Below are positions 1 through 6,881 of a DNA stretch of 10,364 nucleotides, piece after piece (position 1 is the first letter of the stretch; each line of letters starts with the position of its first letter). The translations under genes and the position numbers were made by a program. The stretch is from Candidatus Thiodiazotropha taylori (lineage in GTDB: Bacteria; Pseudomonadota; Gammaproteobacteria; Chromatiales; Chromatiaceae), in assembly GCA_019100305.1 (NCBI GenBank), contig JAHRHW010000125.1:1-10364 (forward strand), read 5' to 3'. The notes beneath the pieces were generated by a model. It ran no database searches and was not told the DNA's origin. It was given only the letters and a program-made list of their open reading frames with translations.

Positions 1-268
1 TCTGTTTTTGCCAGGTCAGAGGAATGATATTGCGGATGATCTGCTCCACCCTGGCGGTGGTAAGCAGCTCCGCCAGTTGTTTATCGCTGCTATCCGCCAC
101 CCGCTCCCATCCTTTGACATTCAGGAACAGCATGGAGACTGAGGTGGTGGTAATGACCGCCAACAGCAACAGAGCGATCATGATCTCCAGCAAGGTAAAA
201 CCACCACAGTGACGGGTTTGACCTGAGCTGATGCGAAAATCGGATCTGCCAACCTCAGGGTTTTTCAC
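1..268 (-). CDS. gspJ: GspJ-like type II secretion minor pseudopilin (partial, C-terminus beyond window edge)
   Basis: About 89 N-terminal residues are visible and the rest lies beyond base 1. A prepilin peptidase site of the type GG|FTLLE is present, with Glu at +5 of the mature protein. It is followed by a hydrophobic helix (IMIALLLLAVITTTSVSML) and an amphipathic stretch (KGWERVADSSDKQLAELL), the normal layout of a type IV pilin-like N-terminus. The GTG at 268 is chosen because a TGA lies two codons upstream in the same frame, no ATG or TTG occurs between it and the pilin motif, and a GGGGTGA ribosome-binding-like sequence precedes it. This gives a long leader of about 23 residues where 6-10 is common. 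The gene overlaps the end of gspI by 14 bases. Its place after gspH and gspI matches GspJ, which in the family joins GspI and GspK at the pseudopilus tip. The visible part cannot exclude another minor pseudopilin, so the J assignment rests mainly on gene order. Confidence 0.75.
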   Translation of the reverse strand, partial: MKNPEVGRSDFRISSGQTRHCGGFTLLEIMIALLLLAVITTTSVSMLFLNVKGWERVADSSDKQLAELLTTARVEQIIRNIIPLTWQKQ

Positions 269-650
269 GAATCACCCCAATTCGACTGAAGGTCAACTCC
301 CGTGCCCCACCGGGGGCATCCCAACTGATCGTCAATGTCTCTTCGACCCCGACCAGAGGCAGTGCCACAAGTTTCGCATCGTTCCAGCTGTAGGGTTGAC
401 GCAGATAGGTCCAGGTATAGGTATCCAGCTCGACTCCCCGCTCACTGTAGCTCTCCGTATCGATCTCTGCACTCATCTGCTCAAGCCGGGATTGGGCGAT
501 AGAGACCGCTTCAAAATAGTGCGAGGCTACCTGATGATTTCGAACAGCGCCGGAGTTGATGCGCAGAATGACGCTCATCGTCATGGCGAGAATGACGAAG
601 GCCACCAGCACTTCGATCAGAGACATTCCCTCAGACTTTGAACGACGCAT
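255..650 (-). CDS. gspI: Type II secretion minor pseudopilin GspI
   Basis: A 131-residue protein, normal for GspI. Its leader MRRSKSEG ends at a prepilin peptidase site G|MSLIE, with Glu at +5, then a hydrophobic helix (VLVAFVILAMTMSVIL). Methionine at +1 followed by S/T-L-I/L-E is typical of GspI. The rest is a soluble domain with the GspI-like pattern of an early helix (AVSIAQSRLEQM) and a C-terminal beta region. In the family GspI nucleates the pseudopilus tip with GspJ and GspK in the inner membrane and periplasm. I chose the ATG at 650 because it gives a standard 8-residue leader. An in-frame GTG at 665 would add five residues, and neither start has a strong ribosome-binding site. The gene overlaps gspH by 20 bases and gspJ by 14, so translational coupling is likely. 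Confidence 0.88.
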   Translation of the reverse strand: MRRSKSEGMSLIEVLVAFVILAMTMSVILRINSGAVRNHQVASHYFEAVSIAQSRLEQMSAEIDTESYSERGVELDTYTWTYLRQPYSWNDAKLVALPLVGVEETLTISWDAPGGARELTFSRIGVIREKP

Positions 651-1116
651 CTTCGTTAAAATCACTGCTGTCGAGTATCTCTACCCGGCTGGTCAACCAG
701 TCCACCGTAATGACAAAACCGCGACTCTTGTTACCCAGTCTGATTAACCCACCACTGGAACTGCCGTCCGGATAGAAGTGCAAGACCAGAATCTGTTGAC
801 GATTTGCACTCGTCTCTGCAATAAAACTGATGCCCTCTGGCAACTGCCTTACTTCACCCTGATTGACCAGATCACTCTGATATTGATCGGTCTGCAACTG
901 AAAAGTGATTTTTGATTCGCTACCGGAAATGATTGCGGATTGTTGTACAAAACGAATCTCCTGAACCAGATCCCTGGCGGCGGCTTTCAACTTCAGTGCC
1001 GGGAAAGCTTTGTGCATCAACGGCGGTGTCAGGGTGAACATCATGGCCATCAATACCAGCACCAGCATCATCTCAATCAGTGTGAATCCCTGGCTTTGAA
1101 AGTTCAATCTACTCAT
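631..1116 (-). CDS. gspH: Type II secretion minor pseudopilin GspH
   Basis: 161 residues. A 10-residue leader ends at the prepilin peptidase site G|FTLIE (Glu +5), followed by a Met/Leu-rich hydrophobic helix. Next comes the GspH-type segment LKLKAAARDLVQEIRFVQQSAI, an amphipathic helix that in this family leads into a beta-rich globular domain. It lacks the conserved GspG body (the KxxxAxxDIxxLxxALDxYKLDNGxYP pattern), so it is not the major pseudopilin although it sits where gspG usually is, directly after gspF. The ATG overlaps the gspF stop as ATGA (1113-1116). There is no clear ribosome-binding site, which fits translation by coupling to gspF. In the family GspH is a minor pseudopilin just below the I-J-K tip. 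Confidence 0.85.
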   Translation of the reverse strand: MSRLNFQSQGFTLIEMMLVLVLMAMMFTLTPPLMHKAFPALKLKAAARDLVQEIRFVQQSAIISGSESKITFQLQTDQYQSDLVNQGEVRQLPEGISFIAETSANRQQILVLHFYPDGSSSGGLIRLGNKSRGFVITVDWLTSRVEILDSSDFNEDASFKV

Positions 1117-2333
1117 AGGGAAACCAGTGAGTTAACGCCCAGGATGGCCACCAGGATCGACATCACCACACCGGCAATGATCAAACCGAGCACCAGAATC
1201 ATCACCGGTTCAACCAGGCTGAGTGCTCTTTTAATCAGCGTCTGGGTCTCCATATCGAGAATCTCTGCGGTCTGCATCAACATCGTCTCCAACTGGCCCG
1301 ACTCTTCACCAACTCGGATCATCTGCAGGGCAAATTGAGGAAACTGGGCATATTCCGCCAGCGGGTCGGCCAGCCTCTGACCGGAACGCAGATGCTTGAT
1401 CACCTGATCCATGCCATCGGCGATGACAAAATTGCCAATGGTATCCTTAACGATCGCCACAGATTTCAACAACGGGACGCCATTTTCCAAAAGAGTCCCC
1501 AGGGTTCTGCAGAAACGGGCCGCTTCCACCTGCTTGACGATCGGCCCGATCACTCCCAGGTTGAGCAACCGACCATGCCAGCGTTTCGCCGACTGTTTGT
1601 GGCTCATCTGCCACTTGAAAAAGAGAATCATCAGGATCACCCCGAGTGCCAGTGCCCAGCCGTAATCCTGCAGGAAGGTCGCCATACCCATGGTGATCTG
1701 GGTGGAGAGAGGCAGCGCCTCCCCCATATCCATGAACAGTTCACTGAACTGGGGAATCACATAGGTCAGCAGGACCAGGATCGATGTGATGGCGACAAAC
1801 AACAGGATCGCCGGATAGATCAGTGCTGAAATCAGTGAGCTTCTCACCTCCTGGGCCTGTTCCAGATTCACCGAGAGCCTTGAAAGCACGCTCTCCAGAG
1901 CACCACCCGCTTCACCGGCCCGTACCATCTGAATGTAAAAGTTGCTGAATAACTCCTCCTCCTTGGCCAGAGAATCGGCGAACGAGTGGCCGCTCTTCAG
2001 GCTGTCACGAATACTCATCAGGTGCTGGCTGAACAGGGAGTCGTCTCCGGAGATCGAGACGAGGATGCCAAGTGCCGAGTCGAGGGGTTGACCGGAGTGA
2101 AGCAGGGTCGCCAGTTCACGCGTAAAGGCGACCACCTGACCCTGGGAAATCTTTTTACGTTTAAACAGCTTGCGCGAGGTTTGACGACTCTTCTGCAGGC
2201 TCTCTTCGACGCGGATTGGCACCTGACCATTGAGGTGTATCTGGTTCACCGCATGTTCCCGGCTTACCGCTTCGAGCACCCCTTCGATGATCTCACCATC
2301 CGATGAAACTGCTTTGTAGAGAAAAGAGGCCAT
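1113..2333 (-). CDS. gspF: Type II secretion inner-membrane platform protein GspF
   Basis: 406 residues, the usual length for GspF (PilC/GspF family). It has two T2SSF cytoplasmic helical domains: roughly residues 65-190 (FTRELATLLHSGQPL ... MVRAGEAGGALESVLSRL) and 270-390 (FCRTLGTLLENGVPLLKSV ... MIRVGEESGQLETMLMQTA). Each carries the duplicated R-G-E-x-G-x-L-E signature. Three membrane segments are visible, near residues 170-195 (ALIYPAILLFVAITSILVLL), 220-240 (WALALGVILMILFF) and 375-400 (PVMILVLGLIIAGVVMSILV). In the family GspF is the platform that connects the GspE ATPase to pseudopilus assembly. The ATG at 2333 shares one base with the gspE stop (TGATG) and has an AGGAG five bases upstream. 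The TTG one codon earlier (2336) is too close to that AGGAG and was not used. Confidence 0.95.
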   Translation of the reverse strand: MASFLYKAVSSDGEIIEGVLEAVSREHAVNQIHLNGQVPIRVEESLQKSRQTSRKLFKRKKISQGQVVAFTRELATLLHSGQPLDSALGILVSISGDDSLFSQHLMSIRDSLKSGHSFADSLAKEEELFSNFYIQMVRAGEAGGALESVLSRLSVNLEQAQEVRSSLISALIYPAILLFVAITSILVLLTYVIPQFSELFMDMGEALPLSTQITMGMATFLQDYGWALALGVILMILFFKWQMSHKQSAKRWHGRLLNLGVIGPIVKQVEAARFCRTLGTLLENGVPLLKSVAIVKDTIGNFVIADGMDQVIKHLRSGQRLADPLAEYAQFPQFALQMIRVGEESGQLETMLMQTAEILDMETQTLIKRALSLVEPVMILVLGLIIAGVVMSILVAILGVNSLVSL

Positions 2334-3514
2334 CAACTCTCCTGGGTGACTCTGAGCACTTCTTCCAGTGTGGTAACACCTCGCGCCACTTTATGCAGCC
2401 CATCCTCATACATCGATTTTGCCCCTTCCCGTTTGGCGCAGGCGGCCAAAGCATGTTTGTCTTTACCCTGCAGTATCAGAGACTGCATCGCTTCGCTCAA
2501 CTCGATCATTTCGATGATCGCACTTCGTCCACGGTAGCCACTGCCACCGCATTGATCACAACCGACGGCCTTGTATAAGGTGGGAGATTCCTGAATAGCG
2601 GAGAATCGGGCCAGAATCTCCGCCGGCGGCGTATACGACTGCTTGCAATGGGGACAAAGATTGCGCACCAGTCGTTGCGCAACAACTGCATTCACTGTCG
2701 AGGTAAGCAGAAACGCTTCGATCCCCATATCGAGAAACCGGGTGATACTGCCGGCGGCATCATTGGTGTGCAGGGATGAGAGCACGAGATGGCCGGTCAG
2801 TGCCGATTGGACGGCGATCTTGGCAGTCTCCTGATCACGGATCTCACCGATCATGATCACATCTGGATCCTGCCTTACGATCGAGCGCAAAGCCTCACTG
2901 AAGCCGAGTCCGATACTCGATTTCACCTGGATCTGATTGACTCCCTCAATATTGTATTCAACCGGATCCTCGACCGTGAGGATCTTTCTTTCGGGGCGGT
3001 TGAGATAGTTCAACGCAGCATACAATGAAGTGGTTTTACCACTGCCGGTGGGGCCGGTTACGACGACGATGCCGTGGGGCCGATCGAGAATCTCCAGCAG
3101 GCGCTTTTCGGTGGCACTCTCAAAGCCAAGACTGGCAAAATCCAGATTCAGTTCATCCCGTTGCAACAGCCTCAGCACCATACTTTCACCATGCAGTGTC
3201 GGTACGGTGGAGACACGCAGATCCAGGGTAGCGCCATGCACACGGATCTTGAATCGCCCATCCTGGGGCAGCCGGCGCTCTGCGATATTCAGGTGGGCCA
3301 TGATCTTGATACGGGAGATCAGGGCCGGTGCCATATTGATTGATGGGTGTTCTGTCTCACGCAACAGACCATCGACCCGATAGCGAATCTTCAGCACCTG
3401 TTCGAAGGGTTCGATGTGGATATCGGACGCTTTGCTGGAAACCGCTCTTTGGATGATCTGGTTGACCATCTTGATGACCGGCGCTTCACTGGCCAGCTCT
3501 TTGAGTTGCTCCAC
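2333..3514 (-). CDS. gspE: GspE ATPase core, downstream part of an interrupted gspE
   Basis: 393 residues from a GTG. This is the catalytic part of the T2SS assembly ATPase (GspE/PilB family), which acts at the cytoplasmic face of GspF. Visible motifs, numbered from the GTG: the N2 domain entry LASEAPVI (7-14) and SDIHIEPFE (30-38); RLPQDGR (81-87); Walker A GPTGSGKT (154-161); the Asp box ILTVEDPVEY with E182; Walker B DPDVIMIGEIRD (216-227); the His box GHLVLSSLHT (241-250); and four zinc-binding cysteines C287, C290, C319 and C322. Nothing catalytic is missing. The open frame continues upstream of the GTG for 12 codons to a TAA at 3551-3553. Beyond that TAA the same frame encodes the normal GspE N-terminal domain, so this is most simply the second half of one gene. 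The GTG has no good ribosome-binding site, so independent translation is uncertain. It may be a pseudogene fragment, a functional split, or the result of a base error. Confidence 0.85.
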   Translation of the reverse strand: MEQLKELASEAPVIKMVNQIIQRAVSSKASDIHIEPFEQVLKIRYRVDGLLRETEHPSINMAPALISRIKIMAHLNIAERRLPQDGRFKIRVHGATLDLRVSTVPTLHGESMVLRLLQRDELNLDFASLGFESATEKRLLEILDRPHGIVVVTGPTGSGKTTSLYAALNYLNRPERKILTVEDPVEYNIEGVNQIQVKSSIGLGFSEALRSIVRQDPDVIMIGEIRDQETAKIAVQSALTGHLVLSSLHTNDAAGSITRFLDMGIEAFLLTSTVNAVVAQRLVRNLCPHCKQSYTPPAEILARFSAIQESPTLYKAVGCDQCGGSGYRGRSAIIEMIELSEAMQSLILQGKDKHALAACAKREGAKSMYEDGLHKVARGVTTLEEVLRVTQES

Positions 3515-3550
3515 ATCATCCAGCAGCAGTTGGTGCTCCAGTCCATCCCC

Positions 3551-4081
3551 TTACTCGGCAGAACCGCTCTTCTGCAGCTCATTGAAATGCTCCTGGATGG
3601 TCTCATCGATCTCACTCGCGACACCGGTGAGCAGTTTTACCGACTTACCACTGATCAGTTCCAGTGCTTCGACGACGAAGCGATCACTGGGATCGACCAT
3701 AATCGCCAGAATGTGATCTTCCTGATCGTCGAACACCACCAGTCGATGCTGTTTGAGAAAGTTGGCGGAGATATTCTCACTGAGGTGGGCCAGATCCGGA
3801 TAGTCTTTCCGTTCGACCAGCGGTACACCGCAGATCTCCACCAGGGCCTGGGCCAGATCACGATCTGAAATCAGCCCCAGTTGCAGCAGAATATTGCCGA
3901 TCGACTCGTCGCTTTGCTGACTCTCCTTCAGCCGGACCGCCCGATCCGCATCGGCCATGCCGAGACGTCCGGAAGCCACCAACGCCACACAGATGGGTTG
4001 ACTGGTATAGACCGGTTCCAGTTGCTCAGGATCTTCTGCCGAAAGGGTTTCGTTATTGATGCTGCGACTCGTTGTATTCAT
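3551..4081 (-). CDS. gspE: GspE N-terminal (MshEN-type) domain, upstream part of an interrupted gspE
   Basis: 176 residues from an ATG, ending in TAA. From about residue 28 it resembles the N1/MshEN domain at the front of long GspE/PilB ATPases: two helical repeats (ICVALVASGRLGMADADRA and SIGNILLQLGLISDRDLAQAL), then GVPLV and a segment with DHILAIMVDPSDRFVVEALEL. In the family this domain contacts GspL or binds c-di-GMP. Here the places where binding versions have RLG read PIC and SIG, so c-di-GMP binding is doubtful. The frame is the same as that of the ATPase core downstream. Read through the TAA, the product would be about 582 residues, a normal size for a GspE with this domain. The start is preceded by an AGG about eight bases upstream and by a possible promoter at 4120-4152. 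The gene lies 203 bases after gspD. Confidence 0.82.
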   Translation of the reverse strand: MNTTSRSINNETLSAEDPEQLEPVYTSQPICVALVASGRLGMADADRAVRLKESQQSDESIGNILLQLGLISDRDLAQALVEICGVPLVERKDYPDLAHLSENISANFLKQHRLVVFDDQEDHILAIMVDPSDRFVVEALELISGKSVKLLTGVASEIDETIQEHFNELQKSGSAE

Positions 4082-4119
4082 CCCATGCCTGTTTTCGGAC
4101 TGCAGAATATTACATGCTC

Positions 4120-4152
4120 ATTGTATCGCTACACTCTAGTGTAGCGTACCAA
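4120..4152 (-). promoter_or_regulatory. Possible promoter with 9-2-9 dyad upstream of gspE
   Basis: The gspD-gspE gap contains a perfect inverted repeat at 4127-4146: arms of nine bases (CGCTACACT on the minus strand) around a two-base centre. Three more pairs (GTA/TAC) can form with one bulged base. Immediately downstream in the gspE direction is TACAAT (4125-4120), a good -10 match. Upstream is TTGGTA (4152-4147), a weak -35, and the dyad fills the 21-base spacer. Transcription would start about 30 bases before the gspE ATG. A dyad inside an over-long spacer recalls MerR-type operators, whose spacers are 19-20 bases, but that is only an analogy. No T-run follows the dyad, so it is not a standard terminator. 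The rest of the gap (to 4284) shows only a ten-base palindrome, CGACCGGTCG, at 4235-4244. Confidence 0.4.
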
Positions 4153-4284
4153 TGGGATAGATCCTTTAGCGTCATATTACAAACGCCAGACAGTAGGGAT
4201 AGGACCGTGATTATAGGCTGTACCTACACCTTCGCGACCGGTCGACTGGCAACGTCAAGGCTGAGCGCCCAGCGAATGTAACGC

Positions 4285-6507
4285 TTACTGCACTGCGCGG
4301 CGCCGGTAGAAGTCATCCTGAAACAGCGTGGCTTCTTTGATTTTGTCTCTCAGTTCCTGGGAGATATCAAAGGCTTCCTGCGGATTCCGTACCACTTTTG
4401 GTGTCAGGGTGATAATCAGTTCGGTGCGACTGACATCCTTTGTTGTGCTGCTGAACAGACTGCCGAGCAGTGGGATATGCATCAAACCGGGAATACCCGC
4501 TTGGCCACTGCTGGTGTTCTCTCGGATCAAACCGCCCAGCACCACAGTCTGGCCGTCATGTACCACAACCGTACTCTCAATGGTACGTTGAGAGATTGCC
4601 ACATTGCCGCCACCGCCGATCGCAGGCGCCGAGCCTGGAGTACTCACTTCCTGACTCACCTCAAGGGTTACCATGCCACCTTCATTGATGCGGGGTGTGA
4701 TCTGTAACAGGGTACCGGTATCGCGGAACTGCACCTCAGAGACGATCGGTGCATTAGGGTCCGTGGTGCTCTGTGAAGAGCGGGTAACGATTGGAATCTG
4801 ATCACCGACCCGAAAACTGGCGGTCTGGTTGTCGATTACCATGATCTGCGGAGCAGAGAGAAACTTCACTGAAGACTCATTTTCCAGAATGTCGAAAAAC
4901 ACCTTCAGATCATCCAGGCTGTTGAACAGACCCAGGGCAAAGCCATCACCACCAACGCTGTCGGGCAGTGGTGAGCCCAGACCACCCTGGTAGGGACGCC
5001 CACCACCGGTGGAACCATTGAAGAACCAACGCACACCGTAGCTGAGGTTGTCAGACAGTTGCACTTCGGCGATGGTCGCCTCGATCATCACCTGTTTGGG
5101 CGCCACATCGAGCCGGGTGATGGTTGCTTTGATCTTCTGATAATCCTTGGGGCTGGCCATAACCAGAATCGCATTGTTGTCAGGATCGGCGATGATGGTC
5201 GCAGTCGATGCGGCACCACCACCTGGTTTCGTGCCTTCGGATTGAGCCGCTGCGGGGTCATCAGCAGCCAGTGTCGGCTGATCCTTGGTCAAGGCGGCTT
5301 CCCGATCCGCATTGCTGTTTTTCAGATCGATACCGGTGGTTGTCGGCGAACGTACGTTGGAACGCAGCAACGGATCGCTGTTGCTGAGCGGACCGGCGGA
5401 CTCTGTAGCCGCCACTTCATTGCCAAATATGCTCTGCAGAATCGAGGCGATATTTTCCGCTTTGCCGTTTTTCAGGTGGTGGACATAGAGCCTGCGGTCA
5501 GGCGACTTGTCACTGCCCTGATCGAATTGAGCGATCAGACGGCGGGCTTCGTCGATATATCTGGGTTGCTGACTGATCACCATCACCGCGCCCAGCCTTT
5601 CCACCGGGATCAACTTGATCATATTACCCAAGGGTGAGGCATCACCATCCCCGAGAATATTTTTCAACTCATCGGTCAGAGTCTTTGCATCGGTGAATTT
5701 CAGCGGAATCAGACCGAAGGACATCCCGCTCAGCCAATCCACATCGAACATCTTGATGGTTTGCAGCAGATTGTTGATCTTCTGATAGGAACCACTGAGG
5801 ATCATCAGATTTCTGCCTGGATCGATACGGATCTGCTCAGTTTTGGTGGTGAAGGATTCGAGAATCTTTTTCATCTCAACGGCAGAGATGTATTTAAGCG
5901 GAACGATCTGTACCCCCTGGCCGGCGCGCATTTTTGCCTGCCCCTGGCCTACCGAGGGTTTCAGTGCCATACCTTTCAGATCCGCCGCAGGAAGAATCTT
6001 GTAGAGTGCACCGTTACGCACCATCACCGCACCATTCATCTGCAGGATGTTCTCAAGAATCGGCAATACAGACTCCGTACTGACCGGATAGGTGGTGTGG
6101 ATGGTGACTTTTCCCTGAACCTTATCGTCGATCAGATAGTTTTCCCGCAGAATCTCTTCAAAGATCACCTTCACCACTTCCCGCAGGTCGACCGCTTCGA
6201 AATTCAGGGTAATGTCCCCTTTCGCCGGTTGACTCTGTGATCTTGCCTGAGCCTTACGGTTGATGAATTCACCGCTGCCCTCACGGACAAAAAACTCGGG
6301 TTCACGTTTCACCTCCTGTGAAAGCACCAGTTCATTCTGATCACCCGCACTTGAGGCAGGCAGTTCGGGACGCTGCTGATTTAAGTAAGTCACCTCATTA
6401 CCTTCGGCAGACTCATCCACCATGGGCTGCTGGGCGCAGGAAGCCAGTAGCATTGTCATGACTGCTGACAGCAAAACTACCGAAAATCTGTTCAATCTGT
6501 TACCCAT
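4285..6507 (-). CDS. gspD: Type II secretion outer-membrane secretin GspD (lipoprotein form)
   Basis: 740 residues from the ATG at 6507. The N-terminus has a basic start, a hydrophobic core and the lipobox LASC, with Cys24 as the predicted lipidated residue. Alanine at +2 fits sorting to the outer membrane. Domains in order: N0 about 95-170, N1 about 198-256, N2 about 260-330, N3 about 338-467, with a low-complexity insertion of roughly 70 residues (366-435, rich in A, S, T, N, D) inside N3. The secretin barrel follows at about 470-706, with VGDQIPIV near its middle and the family signature IPGLMHIPLLGSLF at 672-685. A 34-residue tail follows. GspD forms the multimeric outer-membrane channel of the T2SS. 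The ATG is preferred over an in-frame TTG at 6525 because AGGA lies six bases before it. No gspC is seen upstream. A 203-base gap to gspE suggests possible separate regulation. Confidence 0.95.
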   Translation of the reverse strand: MGNRLNRFSVVLLSAVMTMLLASCAQQPMVDESAEGNEVTYLNQQRPELPASSAGDQNELVLSQEVKREPEFFVREGSGEFINRKAQARSQSQPAKGDITLNFEAVDLREVVKVIFEEILRENYLIDDKVQGKVTIHTTYPVSTESVLPILENILQMNGAVMVRNGALYKILPAADLKGMALKPSVGQGQAKMRAGQGVQIVPLKYISAVEMKKILESFTTKTEQIRIDPGRNLMILSGSYQKINNLLQTIKMFDVDWLSGMSFGLIPLKFTDAKTLTDELKNILGDGDASPLGNMIKLIPVERLGAVMVISQQPRYIDEARRLIAQFDQGSDKSPDRRLYVHHLKNGKAENIASILQSIFGNEVAATESAGPLSNSDPLLRSNVRSPTTTGIDLKNSNADREAALTKDQPTLAADDPAAAQSEGTKPGGGAASTATIIADPDNNAILVMASPKDYQKIKATITRLDVAPKQVMIEATIAEVQLSDNLSYGVRWFFNGSTGGGRPYQGGLGSPLPDSVGGDGFALGLFNSLDDLKVFFDILENESSVKFLSAPQIMVIDNQTASFRVGDQIPIVTRSSQSTTDPNAPIVSEVQFRDTGTLLQITPRINEGGMVTLEVSQEVSTPGSAPAIGGGGNVAISQRTIESTVVVHDGQTVVLGGLIRENTSSGQAGIPGLMHIPLLGSLFSSTTKDVSRTELIITLTPKVVRNPQEAFDISQELRDKIKEATLFQDDFYRRRAVQ

Positions 6508-6677
6508 TGGCTTTCCTGTGATCAATTCCTAAACTATCGGCAAGTATTCGAAAACCTTAGTCCTGACAGCTATTCAATGCTATTGCACAGCAGCAGAATC
6601 AACTCAATCCATCGTATCCGGTTTGATCAGAAATCTCCTAACACTATCTCAGCAGAAATCAGAGAATAGTATGATTG

Positions 6678-6739
6678 ATGGGAGGGTGTATTTGCGTATG
6701 GGGTAACTCCTTACCTTTGATGCATAAAAACCCTACCAT
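6678..6739 (+). repeat. 62-base imperfect inverted repeat / RNA hairpin
   Basis: The two halves pair at 23 of 29 positions around a four-base loop. The segments are ATGG/CCAT (6678-6681 with 6736-6739), AGGGT/ACCCT (6683-6687 with 6730-6734), isolated pairs, TGCGT/ATGCA-like (6693-6697 with 6720-6724, one G-U), and GGGGTAA with TTACCTT (6700-6706 with 6711-6717, two G-U). The loop is CTCC at 6707-6710. Three pairs are G-U only if the plus strand is transcribed, and would be C-A mismatches on the minus strand, so a rightward RNA would be the more stable fold. On the minus strand the inner five-pair stem survives and its loop is GGAG. No T-run follows on either side, so it is not a standard terminator. 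Its function is unknown. Confidence 0.55.
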
Positions 6740-6843
6740 GACAGCTACAGTCCAGTGCGATCTTTGATGTGACAAATAATTAATAATAACAATTAGTTAA
6801 GAATTCACACTGATCACATAGGAAGCCCGTTCACTGCACCCAA

Positions 6844-6877
6844 GGTAGTAATAGACCTCATCCACTGGTAGTAGTAG
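6844..6877 (+). repeat. Pair of short direct repeats upstream of protease gene
   Basis: GGTAGTAATAG (6844-6854) and GGTAGTAGTAG (6867-6877) differ at one base. They begin 23 bases apart, about two helical turns, so a protein bound to both would face the same side of the DNA. They lie about 60-70 bases upstream of the proposed protease -10, a usual place for activator sites. They are short and simple in composition, so chance is possible. Confidence 0.3.
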
Positions 6878-6881
6878 TCAG

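Noticed and set aside
5059..5637. 192-codon open frame on the plus strand inside gspD
   Set aside because: It is antisense to the well-supported secretin N2-N3 region and shows no recognisable domain. It looks like a shadow frame.
6720..6767. 15-codon leader peptide starting at 6720
   Set aside because: There is no ribosome-binding site, no regulatory codon run, and it overlaps the hairpin. Nothing supports translation.
6787..6799. IHF binding site as a separate feature
   Set aside because: It matches the core consensus with one mismatch in AT-rich DNA, which is common by chance, and no sigma-54 promoter is nearby to give it meaning.
6810..6818. CRP/Vfr site (TGATCACA)
   Set aside because: Only one half-site is present. 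The partner TGTGA at the required spacing is missing. The same eight bases at 6517-6524 and 9933-9940 appear incidental.
6678..6880. c-di-GMP (GEMM) riboswitch upstream of the protease or gspD
   Set aside because: GGTAG-like and GGGGTAAC-like pieces are present, but the conserved GEMM core (GCAAA ... GCCTCCGGCC) is absent on both strands.
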